Counted from the stretch's first letter, positions 37,549 to 47,707 are shown. The stretch is DNA of 64,000 nucleotides from RYN-133 sp963708645 (GCA_963708645.1 CAVPTA010000008.1:248001-312000); one strand, 5' to 3'. Translations and numbers: made by a program. The notes: generated by a model not told the origin, from the sequence alone.

Positions 37549-39177
37549 ATGCAGGGACTGATGCAGGACACGCAGCTCACGACAAACTGGATCTTCAACC
37601 GCGGTGGTCGCTACTTCGGCACGAAGACCGTCGTCACCAACACCAAGGACGGGCTGCAGACGAGCACGTTCGCCGACGTCCAGGACGAGGCGCGCAAGAT
37701 CGCGTCCGCGCTCGACACATTCGGTGTCTCGGATCAGGGCCGGGTGGCGACCTTCGCCTGGAACAGCGCGCGCCACCTGGCGCTGTACTTCGCGATCCCC
37801 GGCACCGGCAGGGTCATGCACACGGCGAACATCCGCTACTTCCCCGAGCAGTTGATCTACACGGTCAACCACGCCGAGGACGAGGTCGTCTTCGTCGACC
37901 GGTCGTTGCTCGGCATGTTCGCCAAGTACCTGCCCGAGCTCGACACCGTCAAGCACGTCGTCGTGATGGACGACGGCGCCGACGAGGAGTTGCCCGACGA
38001 CTCGCGCGTCGTCCGCTACGAGGACGTTGTTGGCGGCGCCGACCCGATCGACTTCACCGACCGCGTCGACGACGAGCGGCAGGGCGCGGCCATTTGCTAC
38101 ACGACGGGCACGACCGGTAATCCGAAAGGCGTCTTCTACAGCCATCGGTCGATGTGGCTGCACTCGAATGCGTGCCTGTCGACGTCGACGTTCGCGCTGC
38201 GCGAGAGCGATCGCATCCTGCCGGTCGTCCCCATGTTCCACGCGAACGCCTGGGGCCTGCCGTACGCGGCGTTCATGGCCGGTTCGTCGTTCGTCATGCC
38301 CGGTCCCGACCTGTCGCCGGCGACGCTGGTCGGCCTGATGGAATCGCAGCAGGTCACAGTCGCGGCCGGCGTTCCCACGATCTGGATGGGCATGGTGCCG
38401 ATGCTCAAGGACCATGACCTGTCCGCGCTGCGCACCATCGTGTGCGGCGGATCGGCCGTGCCGAAGGTGCTTTCGGAGGCCTGGCGCGAGGCCCTCGGCG
38501 TCCCGATCACACAGGCCTGGGGCATGACCGAGACCTCGCCCCTGGCGACGGTCTGGATCGAGCGCTCCGAGATCGCGGACGAGCCCGAGGACAAGAAGGC
38601 CGACATGCGCACCGGCGTCGGCATCTGCCCGCCCGGCGTCGAGCTGCGCATCGTCGACTCCGACACCCGCGAGGAACTGCCCTGGGACGACGAGGCCACC
38701 GGCGAGATCGAGTGCAAGGGTCCCTGGGTCGCCAAGCAGTACTACAAGACCGACGAGCCCGGTGACCAGTTCTCGCCGGACGGTTGGCTGCGCACCGGCG
38801 ACGTCGCGGCGATCAGCCCGCTCGGTTACGTCCGACTGGTCGACCGCACGAAGGACCTCGTGAAGTCCGGCGGCGAGTGGATCAGCTCCGTCGCGCTCGA
38901 GAACGAGATCATGGGCCACCCCAAGGTTGCCGAAGCCGCCGTGATCGCCGTGCCGCACCCGAAATGGTCCGAGCGGCCGCTGGCCTGCGTCGTGCTCAAG
39001 GACGGCGAGAGCATCGACAAGGAGGAACTGCGCACATATCTGGCCGAACGGCTTGGGAAGTGGCAGGTACCGGACGATGTGGTCTTCATCGACGAGATAC
39101 CGAAAACCAGTGTCGGGAAGTTCTCCAAGAAGACGCTGCGCGACCGGTTCGCCGACTACGTCCTCCCGGACGCCTGA
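37549..39177 (+). CDS. Long-chain acyl-CoA synthetase
   Basis: 542 residues from ATG 37549, with GAAGG seven bases upstream. It is an ANL enzyme: P-loop ICYTTGTTGNPKGVFYSHRS, A5 motif TQAWGMTETSPLAT, the A8 RTGDVAAISPLGYVRLVDRTKDLVKSGGEW hinge, and the C-terminal catalytic Lys in KTSVGKFSKKTL. The N-terminal QDTQLTTNWIFNRGGRYFG is typical of medium/long-chain fatty acid ligases in the FadD group. It is separate from, and not close in sequence to, the ligase at 1348. Confidence 0.93.
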   Translation: MQGLMQDTQLTTNWIFNRGGRYFGTKTVVTNTKDGLQTSTFADVQDEARKIASALDTFGVSDQGRVATFAWNSARHLALYFAIPGTGRVMHTANIRYFPEQLIYTVNHAEDEVVFVDRSLLGMFAKYLPELDTVKHVVVMDDGADEELPDDSRVVRYEDVVGGADPIDFTDRVDDERQGAAICYTTGTTGNPKGVFYSHRSMWLHSNACLSTSTFALRESDRILPVVPMFHANAWGLPYAAFMAGSSFVMPGPDLSPATLVGLMESQQVTVAAGVPTIWMGMVPMLKDHDLSALRTIVCGGSAVPKVLSEAWREALGVPITQAWGMTETSPLATVWIERSEIADEPEDKKADMRTGVGICPPGVELRIVDSDTREELPWDDEATGEIECKGPWVAKQYYKTDEPGDQFSPDGWLRTGDVAAISPLGYVRLVDRTKDLVKSGGEWISSVALENEIMGHPKVAEAAVIAVPHPKWSERPLACVVLKDGESIDKEELRTYLAERLGKWQVPDDVVFIDEIPKTSVGKFSKKTLRDRFADYVLPDA

Positions 39178-39392
39178 GCTTTCGCACAGTTCGAGTGGCC
39201 GGTTCCGGGGCAAAAGTCCGATCCGTCCGCGTGTCGTAACACGAGCACCTCTTGTCACACCAGTAACGTTGATGATTTGATCATTGCTGTCCCCGACAGA
39301 CTCGGGGACGGACGCGCGGGGGCACGTCAGCGTCCGAGACGAGCGCCGTCCGGCACCACAGGTGACCGGTCGGCACTACGCCATCTGGATCG

Positions 39393-42209
39393 ATGCTCAT
39401 GCCTGCTCCGCGCCTTGCCCGCCGCACTACGCTCGCGCTCGCCGCGATCGCGCTCACCGTTGTGAGCCTCGCCGTCGGACCGAGCGCCGTCGCCCGTACC
39501 GACTCGTTGCCCATCGGCGGCATCTACTCGATGCACCGGTCCGGCTACGCCGTGGTCATCGACGGCTGGGCGAACGACCGCGACACCACGACCCCGGTCG
39601 TGGTGCATGTGCGCGTCGACAACGCCCGCGTGGCGAACGCGACTGCAAACCAGCCGACCCCCACACACGGCCATCGTGGGTTCTCGGTCACCGTGCCGCT
39701 GACCTCCGGACCGCACGGGGTGTGCGTCCGCGCGCAGAACTCGCCCGATGCCAGCCAGAACACCCTGCTTGGGTGCCGCACGATCAACTACGACTACAAC
39801 CCCAAGGGTGACTTCCAGCTCGTCCAGACGCCCGGCGCGCTGACCGCCACCGGCTGGGCGATCGACTTCGACGCGCCGCGCCAGACGGTCGGTTACGCCA
39901 TCCGCATGGACCACAACCAGGTCGCGCACGGCGCGGCCGACGCGGTCGACAACGCGCTGAGCACGCAGTTCAAGAGCGCCGGCGTCAACCACGGCTTCTC
40001 GGTGACGTTCCCGGTCAAGGAGGGCACGCACCGCGTGTGCCTGCAGGTGTTCAACCTGGGCCAGGGGTCGAACTCGATCCCGAAGTGCTTCGATCCGTTC
40101 ACCGTCAACTTCAGCCCGACCGGTGCGATCACGTCGCTGGGTCAGGTGCCCGGCGGGATAAGCATCGGCGGCTACGCGCTCGACCCCGACACGACCGCGT
40201 CGACCTCTGTCGGCGTTTCCGGCGCCGCCGGGACGATCCTGGGCCGGCTGCAGGCCGACGGCGCGGGCGGTCCGAAGCCGGGGCACGCGTTCTCGGGCAC
40301 GATCATCCTGCCGGGACGCGCGCTGACCCCGGGCCCGCGGACGTTCTGCGCCGTCGCCCGCAACCTCGGCAAGTACGGCGAGGACCGCAGCGTCGGTTGC
40401 CGCACCGCGAACTTCAACTGGAACCCGACGGCGAGCGTGTCCGGTGCCGTCCAGCAGGGCGCCAACGCCATCGTCACCGGCTGGGCGAGCGACCCCGACA
40501 CCACCGCGCCGATCACCGTGCGCACGACCGTCGACGGCAAGGCCGCCGGGTCGGTGCTCGCCAACGGCAAGGGCGCCACGCACAGCGGACATCTGTTCCG
40601 CGCGTCGATCAAGGTGCCCAGCGGCAAGCACACCGTGTGCGCGATCGGGGTCAACACCAAGTACGGATCCGGTGACAGTGCGCCGAGCTGCACCACAGTC
40701 ACGATGAACCTCGATCCCTACGGTGCGTTCGAGTCGGTGGCCCGTGCGGCCAACGGCGGGTCGAACATCGTCGCCAAGGGTTGGGCGATCGACCCCGAGA
40801 CGACCGCCCCGATCAACGTGCAGGTCAGCGTCGATGGCACTGTGTCGACGGTGAAGGCCAACGTCAGTCGCCCGGACATCGCGAAGGCGCATCCGGGCGC
40901 CGGCGCACTGCACGGTTTCCTGACGAACATCAGCGAGCTGTCGACCGACGGCGAGCACAACGTGTGCGTGAGCGCGGTCAACGTCGGCGGCGGGTCACGG
41001 GCGACCGTCCCGCTCGGCTGCAAGATCGTCGATGCGGTGAACCCGACTGCGCCGGCCGCGCCGACACATGTCACCGCGATCGGTGGTTACGGCGGCGCGC
41101 AGATCACCTGGCAGCAGTCGCCGAGCGACGGCGGCGCGCCGTGGACGGGCTACGTGGTCAAGGCGCTGCCGAGCGGTCCGTCCATCACCGTGGCGCCGGG
41201 TGTGTTCTCGGCGACGCTGACCGGACTGAAGTCGTCGACGAAGTACACGTTCTCGGTGCAGGCCAAGAACATCGTCGGCTCGTCGATCGCCGCGGTGTCG
41301 GCGGCGATCACGACGCAGAAGGCGCCGCCGCCGCAGACCTCGCCCGCTCCGATCTCGACTAGCCGCTACATCCGCAACATCACCGGGGCCTCGCGCGGCG
41401 ACCTCGCGACGATGCACGCCGAAGGCGCGGCGGACGCCCGGGCCGTCCCGTCCGGGCACGGCTATTTGATCGTGCTCGCCGTCGGCGGTCAGGACGAGTC
41501 GCGGCAAGGCGTGATTCTCAGTGCCGGCATCCGGTACGTCTCCTACGGCGACCTGGTCAAGAACCTGCAGTCCTACGTCGCCGGGTATGCGAGCCAGCAG
41601 CGGCCGAGCGCGCCGCTGACGATCGCGATCGCGACGAACAACGACATCGACGTGTCACGATCGAGCGGCATCAGCTTCGCCAACCACGTGATCGATCCGG
41701 TGCAGTCGTACGCCCGGCGCTACCCGGGCATCACGATCGCCGGTTCCGACGACATGGAGCCGGGTTTCCGCGCCGGCTACTCGGCGACCAAGTCGTGGCT
41801 GCAGGGTTATCTCAGCGCGACGAGTGCGCCGTTCGTGTTCACCGGTTCGGCCGACGGGTGCGCGTGGAGCTACTCCGGCGGTTCGTGCAACAACGGCTGG
41901 ACGATGGCTGACCTGTACTACCTGACCGCCGGCGCGTACCCGGTCCGGATGATCAACCTGCCGCAGATCTACAACACGACGATGGCCGCGCAGTGGCGCT
42001 ACATCTCGATGACCGGCGTGCGTGCGCACCTTCCGCGGATCAACTTCGGTGGTGCATTGACCGAGTGGACGGCGTGCCGTCAGGCGCAGTCGTGCGGCAG
42101 CCTCACCGGCAACTCGGCGTGGCGGGCGATGTGGGCGCAGTTGCGTGCCGAGCCGGCGTTGCGACCGAACAGCCTGCCGTACTCGACCGACCTGCGGATC
42201 GACAGTTGA
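39393..42209 (+). CDS. Large secreted protein: five tandem Ig-like repeats, fibronectin III domain, unknown C-terminal domain
   Basis: 938 residues with a signal peptide (residues 1-35, cleaved near VAR). Residues ~37-552 hold five tandem repeats of about 100 residues. Each has a GWAxDPDTTAP-like core, a DG turn, a HGF or HLF, and a VCVxAxN...C ending (for example HTVCAIGVN). Residues ~553-645 are a fibronectin type III domain (PAAPTHVTAIGGYGGAQITW). Residues ~655-938 are a compact domain with SYGDLVKNLQSYVAGY and TIAIATNNDIDVS, resembling a glycosidase-like barrel, but I see no definite catalytic motif. It is exported, probably acting on the cell surface. Confidence 0.72.
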   Translation: MLMPAPRLARRTTLALAAIALTVVSLAVGPSAVARTDSLPIGGIYSMHRSGYAVVIDGWANDRDTTTPVVVHVRVDNARVANATANQPTPTHGHRGFSVTVPLTSGPHGVCVRAQNSPDASQNTLLGCRTINYDYNPKGDFQLVQTPGALTATGWAIDFDAPRQTVGYAIRMDHNQVAHGAADAVDNALSTQFKSAGVNHGFSVTFPVKEGTHRVCLQVFNLGQGSNSIPKCFDPFTVNFSPTGAITSLGQVPGGISIGGYALDPDTTASTSVGVSGAAGTILGRLQADGAGGPKPGHAFSGTIILPGRALTPGPRTFCAVARNLGKYGEDRSVGCRTANFNWNPTASVSGAVQQGANAIVTGWASDPDTTAPITVRTTVDGKAAGSVLANGKGATHSGHLFRASIKVPSGKHTVCAIGVNTKYGSGDSAPSCTTVTMNLDPYGAFESVARAANGGSNIVAKGWAIDPETTAPINVQVSVDGTVSTVKANVSRPDIAKAHPGAGALHGFLTNISELSTDGEHNVCVSAVNVGGGSRATVPLGCKIVDAVNPTAPAAPTHVTAIGGYGGAQITWQQSPSDGGAPWTGYVVKALPSGPSITVAPGVFSATLTGLKSSTKYTFSVQAKNIVGSSIAAVSAAITTQKAPPPQTSPAPISTSRYIRNITGASRGDLATMHAEGAADARAVPSGHGYLIVLAVGGQDESRQGVILSAGIRYVSYGDLVKNLQSYVAGYASQQRPSAPLTIAIATNNDIDVSRSSGISFANHVIDPVQSYARRYPGITIAGSDDMEPGFRAGYSATKSWLQGYLSATSAPFVFTGSADGCAWSYSGGSCNNGWTMADLYYLTAGAYPVRMINLPQIYNTTMAAQWRYISMTGVRAHLPRINFGGALTEWTACRQAQSCGSLTGNSAWRAMWAQLRAEPALRPNSLPYSTDLRIDS

Positions 42210-42876
42210 GGCACTGGCCGCTGTGGGCCGCGCTCGTCGCGGTCGTCCTCGCCGCGGTGGCGTGCACGTCGTCGACCGTCGGGGGTGGGACGTCGACGCC
42301 GGTCGTCCCGCCGACGTCGTCCAGCGTGCCGCCGACATCGACATCTGCTTCGTCGAGCACGTCGACACCGCCGTCGTCGTCGGCCTCCTCATCGCCGCGG
42401 CCGACGCATACACGCACGCATCATCCGCGTCCGACGCACACCGTGACGCCGACCTCGACGACGGCCGGCACCGCCGAGCACGACACCACCGCCGTCCGGA
42501 CCGCAGCCGTGCACGGCTGACCAGCTCAGCGTGACGCGCGGTGCGCGGCGGCGCGTTCCAGGGCCAGGAGATCGCCGGGCTGCTGTGGACCAACACGTCG
42601 AACGCGACGTGCACGATGGGCGGGTACGCGTTCGCGCAGCTGCAATACAAGGGCAACGCGCTCGGCACGCCGGCCAAGGACCATCCGGGCCCGATGCGCA
42701 CGATCATTTTGCGTCCGGGCAAGTCGGCGCAGGCGCAATTGACCGCGGTCACGACGTGCCAGGCACCGATCTCGGACCACGTCGTCGAGATCGCACCGGA
42801 CACGCACGGGGCCCACAGCGTCGTGATGCAACTGCGCGGATGTTCGCTCAGCATCGACCCCGTCGAGGCCGGCTGA
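42206..42876 (+). pseudogene. Lipoprotein with DUF4232-like domain, broken by two frameshifts
   Basis: A TTG (42206) overlaps the stop of the previous gene and opens a lipoprotein signal, PLWAALVAVVLAAVACTSS. A Ser/Thr/Pro linker follows. Near 42465 the reading moves to the third frame, giving PPSGPQPCTADQLSVTRGA, and near 42545 it returns as GAFQGQEIAGLLWTNTSNATC through AQLTAVTTCQA. Together these match a DUF4232-type domain of about 130 residues. As drawn the gene cannot be translated whole. Whether this is decay or base-calling error is unsettled. Confidence 0.55.
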
Positions 42877-42900
42877 CCCGTTCCGGCAGGATTGCTGCAC

Positions 42901-44094
42901 GTGGGTGCGCGCGGGTGGTTTCTCGTCTCCGCTCTCGCGCTGACCGGATTGTCGATGCGGACCGCCGTCACCAGCGTGGGCGCGGTGCTCGACGACATCG
43001 AGTCAGGGCTGCATACCTCGTCCGGCATCTCCGGAGTGCTCACGACGTTGCCGGTGATCTGCTTCGCCGGTCTCGGTGCGGCGACGCCACGTCTCGCGGC
43101 GCGCTTCGGCGCGCACCGCCTGGTCGTCGCCGGGCTGATCCTCGCCGCGATCGGAACGTTGTTGCGCGCCATGGTCAGCTCGCCGTGGGTGTTCCTCGTG
43201 TTCAGCCTGTTTGCGCTCGCCGGTGGTGCGGTCGCGAACGTGTTGCTGCCGTCGCTGGTGAAGGCGCACTTCCCGACGCGGATCGGGCAGATGACCGCGG
43301 TGTACACGACTGCGCTTGCCGTCGGGACGACTGCGGGCGCGGGATTGACCGTCCCGATCGGTGGCATCGGAGACGGCTGGCGATTCGGGATCGGATCGTG
43401 GGCTGTCTTTGACGTGCTCGCGATACTGCCGTGGCTGGTGACGCTGCGCGGGGAGCGCACGGGCCGCAGTCTCGCGCCGCGGTTACGCGCAGGAGCCTTT
43501 CTTCGCAGTCGTACCGCGTGGTTCCTGACGGCATTCTTCGGCATGCAGTCGATGCAGGCCTACATCACCTTCGGCTGGTTCGAGCGATTCCTGCACGCGC
43601 ACGACATCTCGTCCAGTACTGCAGGCTGGATGGTCGCGTTGCTGTCAGCGCTGGGCATTCCGACCTCGATCATCGCGCCGAACGTCCCGGTGCGGTATCA
43701 CCGGCTGTTGATCAACGTCCTCGGATTGTGCTTCGTCGTCGCGTACATCGGTCTCGGCGTCGCGCCGACCGGCGGTGCGTGGGTATGGATGGTGCTCAGC
43801 GGCATCGGCAACGGAATGTTCCCGCTGGCATTGACGATGATCGGATTGCGCTCACGCACGCCAGAGACAACCGGTGCGCTGTCGGCCTTCGTGCAGGTGA
43901 TCGGCTACATCGTCGCGGGCACCGGTCCGTTGTTGTTCGGTGTGCTGTACGGCGCCACCGGTTCGTGGGTGTTGCCGCTCGCGCTGTTGTGGATCGCGCT
44001 CGGATTGGCCTGGTTGTTCGGCTGGCTGGCGTGTGCGCCTACGTTCGTGGACGACGAACTGGCCGAAGCCGTCGCTTCGCCCGCACCTGCTTGA
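42901..44094 (+). CDS. MFS transporter, CynX/NimT family
   Basis: 397 residues from GTG 42901, preceded by AGGA. Twelve hydrophobic segments. Early SMRTAVTSVGAVLDDIESGL and then VICFAGLGAATPRLAARFGAHR match the cyanate/2-nitroimidazole transporter group. YITFGWFERFLHAHD starts the second half. The ligand is not predictable from sequence. It ends before a strong bidirectional hairpin shared with the deaminase gene. Confidence 0.88.
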   Translation: MGARGWFLVSALALTGLSMRTAVTSVGAVLDDIESGLHTSSGISGVLTTLPVICFAGLGAATPRLAARFGAHRLVVAGLILAAIGTLLRAMVSSPWVFLVFSLFALAGGAVANVLLPSLVKAHFPTRIGQMTAVYTTALAVGTTAGAGLTVPIGGIGDGWRFGIGSWAVFDVLAILPWLVTLRGERTGRSLAPRLRAGAFLRSRTAWFLTAFFGMQSMQAYITFGWFERFLHAHDISSSTAGWMVALLSALGIPTSIIAPNVPVRYHRLLINVLGLCFVVAYIGLGVAPTGGAWVWMVLSGIGNGMFPLALTMIGLRSRTPETTGALSAFVQVIGYIVAGTGPLLFGVLYGATGSWVLPLALLWIALGLAWLFGWLACAPTFVDDELAEAVASPAPA

Positions 44095-44142
44095 TCCAAG
44101 TATCGATCTGGTCGCTGATCGGCCGGATCGATACTTTGATCA
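44092..44142. terminator. Long bidirectional terminator hairpin
   Basis: TGATC-C-AAGTATCGATC pairs with GATCGATACTT-T-GATCA: a 17-position stem with a single mismatch, between the convergent MFS and deaminase genes. Confidence 0.88.
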
Positions 44143-44166
44143 AGATCGTTCCGGCGACGGCGGCGC

Positions 44167-44619
44167 TCACTCCTCGCCGATGTCCTCGTTCCACAGCTCG
44201 GGATTCGCAGCGATGAAGTCGGTCATCATCTGCACGCACTCGGCGTCGTCGAGCAACACGACCTCGACACCGTTCTCGGCGAGCCAGTCGTGGCCGCCGT
44301 AGAAGGTGCGCGCCTCGCCGATCACGACCCGCGAGATGCCGAACTGGCGGATCAGCCCGCTGCAGTACCAGCACGGCGACAGCGTCGTGACCATCGTCGT
44401 GCCGCGGTACGAGCGCTGACGTCCGGCGTTGCGGAACGCGGCTGTCTCGCCGTGAACGGACGGATCGTCGTCCTGCACCCGCAGGTTGTGCCCGCGGCCG
44501 AGCACCGCGCCGTCACGGCCGATCAGCGCGCCACCGATCGGGATGCCACCCTCGGCCAGCCCGGCGCGTGCCTCCTCGACCGCGACCGCAAGCCACGCGG
44601 TGTAGGAAGGCTCGCTCAC
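44167..44619 (-). CDS. Cytosine deaminase, yeast Fcy1-like
   Basis: 150 residues. The zinc site is HGETAA (His plus the catalytic Glu) and SPCWYC (PCxxC). The chain closely follows yeast cytosine deaminase from EEARAGLAEGGIPIGGALIGRD through VVIGEARTFYGG to the closing NPELWNEDIGEE. It would convert cytosine to uracil. The gene overlaps the NCS1 permease stop (GTGA), so uptake and deamination are coupled in one operon. Deaminases of this type can also accept related pyrimidines. Confidence 0.9.
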   Translation of the reverse strand: MSEPSYTAWLAVAVEEARAGLAEGGIPIGGALIGRDGAVLGRGHNLRVQDDDPSVHGETAAFRNAGRQRSYRGTTMVTTLSPCWYCSGLIRQFGISRVVIGEARTFYGGHDWLAENGVEVVLLDDAECVQMMTDFIAANPELWNEDIGEE

Positions 44620-46017
44620 TTCGCTGCGGTCTTCGACGAGCCGCTGAACACGCGGAACAGCGCGGCGTACAGCACCGCTGCCAGCACGAAGCCCACCTCG
44701 AACGTCAGGTCACCAAGGCCGGGATGGGCGTGGGCGATCGGGCCGGTGTAGTCGGTCTGCGCCGCGAACAGCCAGATCGACAACGCGCCACCGACGAGCA
44801 TGGCGATCGGCCCTGCCCAGTTCGTATAACGCTTGTCGCCGAGCAACTCCTGGATGTCCTGCCCGCGCCGCAGGAACCGGTCGACGAACACGACGCCGAG
44901 CCACGGCCCGATCCAGTACGCGATGATCAACAGGAAGTTCTCGTAGTCCGTCCCGGCGTTGTTCAGACCACCGAAAGCCACGAGCAAACCGATGATTCCG
45001 AACACCACGGCGACCGCGGCGCGAGCGGCGTGCGTCGGCAGCCGGATACCGAGAGCCATGAACGACACCGAACCCGAATAGATGTTGATCGCATTGGCAG
45101 CGACGGCACCGATACAGATACACGCGAGCACGAGCTTGCCGAGCCACGTCGACAGCAGCACGGTGAACGAGGACGGCGCGACCTCCGTCCCGCCGGCAGT
45201 GACGACCGCGGAACCGGTGATCTCGAGCAGCGTGCACGACAGGAACACGCCGAGACCCGGCGTAGACGGCAACCGGCGCCTTGCGGGTGTCCGGCGCGAG
45301 ATAGCGCGTGTAGTCCGACGCGTACGGATTCCATCCGGCGGCGTAGCCGAAGGTGGCGCCGAACATGACGAGGAAGCCGCCGATGCCGCCGGTGTCGTGC
45401 ACGGCACCGGGGTGCGCCTTGCTCAACGCGACGATGCACGCGACGACGAACACGAGGGTGAGCACGGGGAACGCGTACTTCTCGAACGCGTGCACCAGGT
45501 TGTGACCGAAGAACGCGATCAGGATCTGGGCGACGACCACGATGACCAGGCACAGCCCCTTCGGCATTGAGCCGAAGAGCGCGTTGAGCGCGAGCGCGCC
45601 ACTGACGCTGTTCACCGCGAACCACCCGATGCCTGCGACGAGCGAGTTGATGCCGGCCGGGAGGATGTTGCCGAGGAATCCGAATCCGCTCCGGCTGATC
45701 ACCATCTGGACGAGCCCGTGTTGGGGTCCCCAGGTCGAGAGCACGCCCTGCGAGATCGAGCCGAGTGCGGTGCCCAGCACGATGGCCAGCACCGACTGCC
45801 AGAAACCGAGACCGAAATACAGCGGCCCGAGGATCCCGACACCGACCGTCGCGAACTCCATGTTCGGCGAGGTCCACGTCCAGAACAGCTGCCGCGGCGA
45901 GCCGTGCCGCTCGTCGAGCGGGATGAATTCCACCCCGCCGGGTTCGACGGCGACAACGCGATCGCCGTAGTTGCGAGTCGGGTCGTCTGCTATCGGCAGG
46001 GTGCTCGTCACGCGCAC
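44616..46017 (-). CDS. NCS1-family cytosine/purine permease, frameshifted
   Basis: A twelve-segment permease. The first part begins NYGDRVVAVEPGGVEFIPLDERHGSPRQLFWTW and runs through WNPYASDYTRYLAPDTRKAP. At about 45255 one extra base shifts the frame. The second part starts GLGVFLSCTLLEITGSAVVT and continues to VLYAALFRVFSGSSKTAAK. The combined ~465 residues match CodB/Fcy2-type transporters. The cytosine deaminase gene downstream points to cytosine as substrate. The start may be GTG 46017 or GTG 46011. Confidence 0.88.
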
Positions 46018-46091
46018 ACTCTTACACGACCGGAGTGTCGCGCCTGTTACACGGGGTACGGGATTACCGGCCGGTAGGGCATGCTCGACCC

Positions 46092-46586
46092 ATGGCTTGG
46101 CATCGCCTCGAATCCGTGGACGACTCGTTCTTCGTGACGGCGGACCATCGCTACGAGTTCCCGATCGACCTCGACGTCGCGCCCGAGCGCGTGTGGGAGT
46201 CGATCGCCTCGGACGAGAGCGTCGCCGCCTGGGGCCTCGGCGTGCAGTCGCTGCACTGGACCACGCCGCGCCCCTTCGGCGTCGGGACTACCCGCGAGGT
46301 GAAGCTCCCGCTCGGCGTCATGACCGTCCGCGAGCGGTTCTTCGTGTGGGATGAGGGCAAGCGTTACGCGTTCGAGGTCTACGAGGCCAACCGCAACTTC
46401 TATCGTCGCTTCGCCGAGAACTACGTCATCGAGCCGCGCGGCACCGGTTCACGGCTGACGTGGACGATCGCGGTCGAGCCGCAGCCCAAGATGCGCCGCC
46501 TCGTCGATCTCGGCCGTCCGCTCAATCGCCTCGCGTTCGGGCAGTTCGCCCGCGGCGCGCGCAGTTACTTCGCCAAGCACCCGTAG
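46092..46586 (+). CDS. SRPBCC-family (START/Bet v1-like) protein
   Basis: 164 residues. The helix-grip fold pattern is clear: a strand FFVTADHRYEFPIDLDVAPE, the alpha1 helix RVWESIASDESVAAWG, and a long C-terminal helix (RLVDLGRPLNRLAFGQFARG). The family binds hydrophobic ligands or participates in polyketide and lipid steps; nothing specifies a ligand here. It precedes macS, but a leaderless promoter candidate between them suggests that macS has its own transcript. Confidence 0.8.
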   Translation: MAWHRLESVDDSFFVTADHRYEFPIDLDVAPERVWESIASDESVAAWGLGVQSLHWTTPRPFGVGTTREVKLPLGVMTVRERFFVWDEGKRYAFEVYEANRNFYRRFAENYVIEPRGTGSRLTWTIAVEPQPKMRRLVDLGRPLNRLAFGQFARGARSYFAKHP

Positions 46587-46591
46587 GCAAT

Positions 46592-46597
46592 TACCGT
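46592..46597 (+). promoter_or_regulatory. Candidate -10 box (TACCGT) of the macS leaderless promoter
   Basis: TACCGT is followed by six bases before ATG 46604. The 16-base block TTACCGTC-T-GATCATG is repeated almost exactly before the lipoprotein gene at 48393, where the variable base is G. Confidence 0.5.
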
Positions 46598-46603
46598 CTG
46601 ATC

Positions 46604-47707
46604 ATGCTTATCGACGGCGTCCGGCTCTCGCTCTGGCGCGCCGCATCGGTCTATCGCGTCGTCACATTGGCGTTCTGTCTGTACTTGATCTACATCCGGT
46701 GGACGGCCCTCTACGCGCACGCCGTCGTCGCTGAGCTGACCGGCGCCGCGATGGCTGCTGTCACGATCGTGATGGTGTTGCTGGGCTGGACGGGTCGCGC
46801 GCACCGGCTCTGGATCGTCATCGCCGACGCCACGATCACCGGCGCGCTCACCCTCGTCACGATCTGGGCGCAGACCGCCGCGCAGCGCCACGGCGGCATG
46901 ACCACCCTCACCACGCTGTGGGCCGCCGGCCCGACGCTCGAAGCGGGCATCGTCGCGGGCTGGGTCGCGGGCCTGCTCGCCGCGCTCGTCCAGGCCGGCT
47001 GCTCGGTGATCGTCCGCGCCGGCTACGACGGACGCACCGTCTACGACGCGATCATCCTCGTCATCGCCGGCAGCGTCGTCGGCTACGTCAGCTCGCTGGC
47101 TGTCCGGTCGGAGTCGCAGCTCGAGGCGGCGGCGACCGCCCGCAGTGCGCTGCTCGAGCGCGAGCGGCTCGCGCGCACCGTCCACGACGGGGTGTTGCAG
47201 ATCCTCGCGCTCGTGCACCGAACCGGACGGGACGATCCCGGCGAGTGGGGCCGGCTGGCGCGCGAGGCCGGCGAACAGGAAGAAAAGTTGCGGGCACTGA
47301 TCACCTCGCGCGGCGCACCGTCCGAGGACTTCGGAGCGGCGTTGCGCGCGCTACGGAGCGAGCGGGTCAGCGTCTCGGCGCCCGCGTCCCCGCCGCCGCT
47401 GCCACCACAGACCGCCGCCGAGCTGGTCGCGGCAGTCCGCGCCGCCCTGCACAACGTCACCGAGCACGCCGGCCCCGCCGCGCACGCGTGGGTGTTCGTC
47501 GAGGACACCGACGACGCGGTGCGGGTGACCGTGCGCGACGACGGTGTCGGGTTCGGGCCCGGACGTCTTGCCGAGGCCGAACGCGACGGTCGGCTCGGCG
47601 TCGCGTCCTCGCTGCGAGGACGCATCGAGCAACTCGGCGGCACCGTGCACATCAGCGCACAGCCCGGCGAGGGGACGATTGTCGAGATGGCGGTGCCGCA
47701 CACATGA
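46604..47707 (+). CDS. macS: MacS-family sensor histidine kinase
   Basis: 367 residues. Residues 1-160 form four to five membrane segments. After a short linker comes the HisKA_3-type box ERLARTVHDGVLQILALVHR with the phosphorylated His, unusual in that the usual second-shell residues are VHDGVLQ. The HATPase part has a degenerate N box (VRAALHNVTEHAG), VRDDGVGFGPG and LGVASSLRGRIEQLGGTV. This matches the MacS kinase of the Streptomyces MacRS system. It overlaps macR by four bases. Confidence 0.85.
   Translation: MLIDGVRLSLWRAASVYRVVTLAFCLYLIYIRWTALYAHAVVAELTGAAMAAVTIVMVLLGWTGRAHRLWIVIADATITGALTLVTIWAQTAAQRHGGMTTLTTLWAAGPTLEAGIVAGWVAGLLAALVQAGCSVIVRAGYDGRTVYDAIILVIAGSVVGYVSSLAVRSESQLEAAATARSALLERERLARTVHDGVLQILALVHRTGRDDPGEWGRLAREAGEQEEKLRALITSRGAPSEDFGAALRALRSERVSVSAPASPPPLPPQTAAELVAAVRAALHNVTEHAGPAAHAWVFVEDTDDAVRVTVRDDGVGFGPGRLAEAERDGRLGVASSLRGRIEQLGGTVHISAQPGEGTIVEMAVPHT

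Noticed and set aside
41340..42209. Glycoside hydrolase call for the end of the repeat protein
   Set aside because: The barrel-like pattern is suggestive, but no catalytic acid pair can be placed with confidence.
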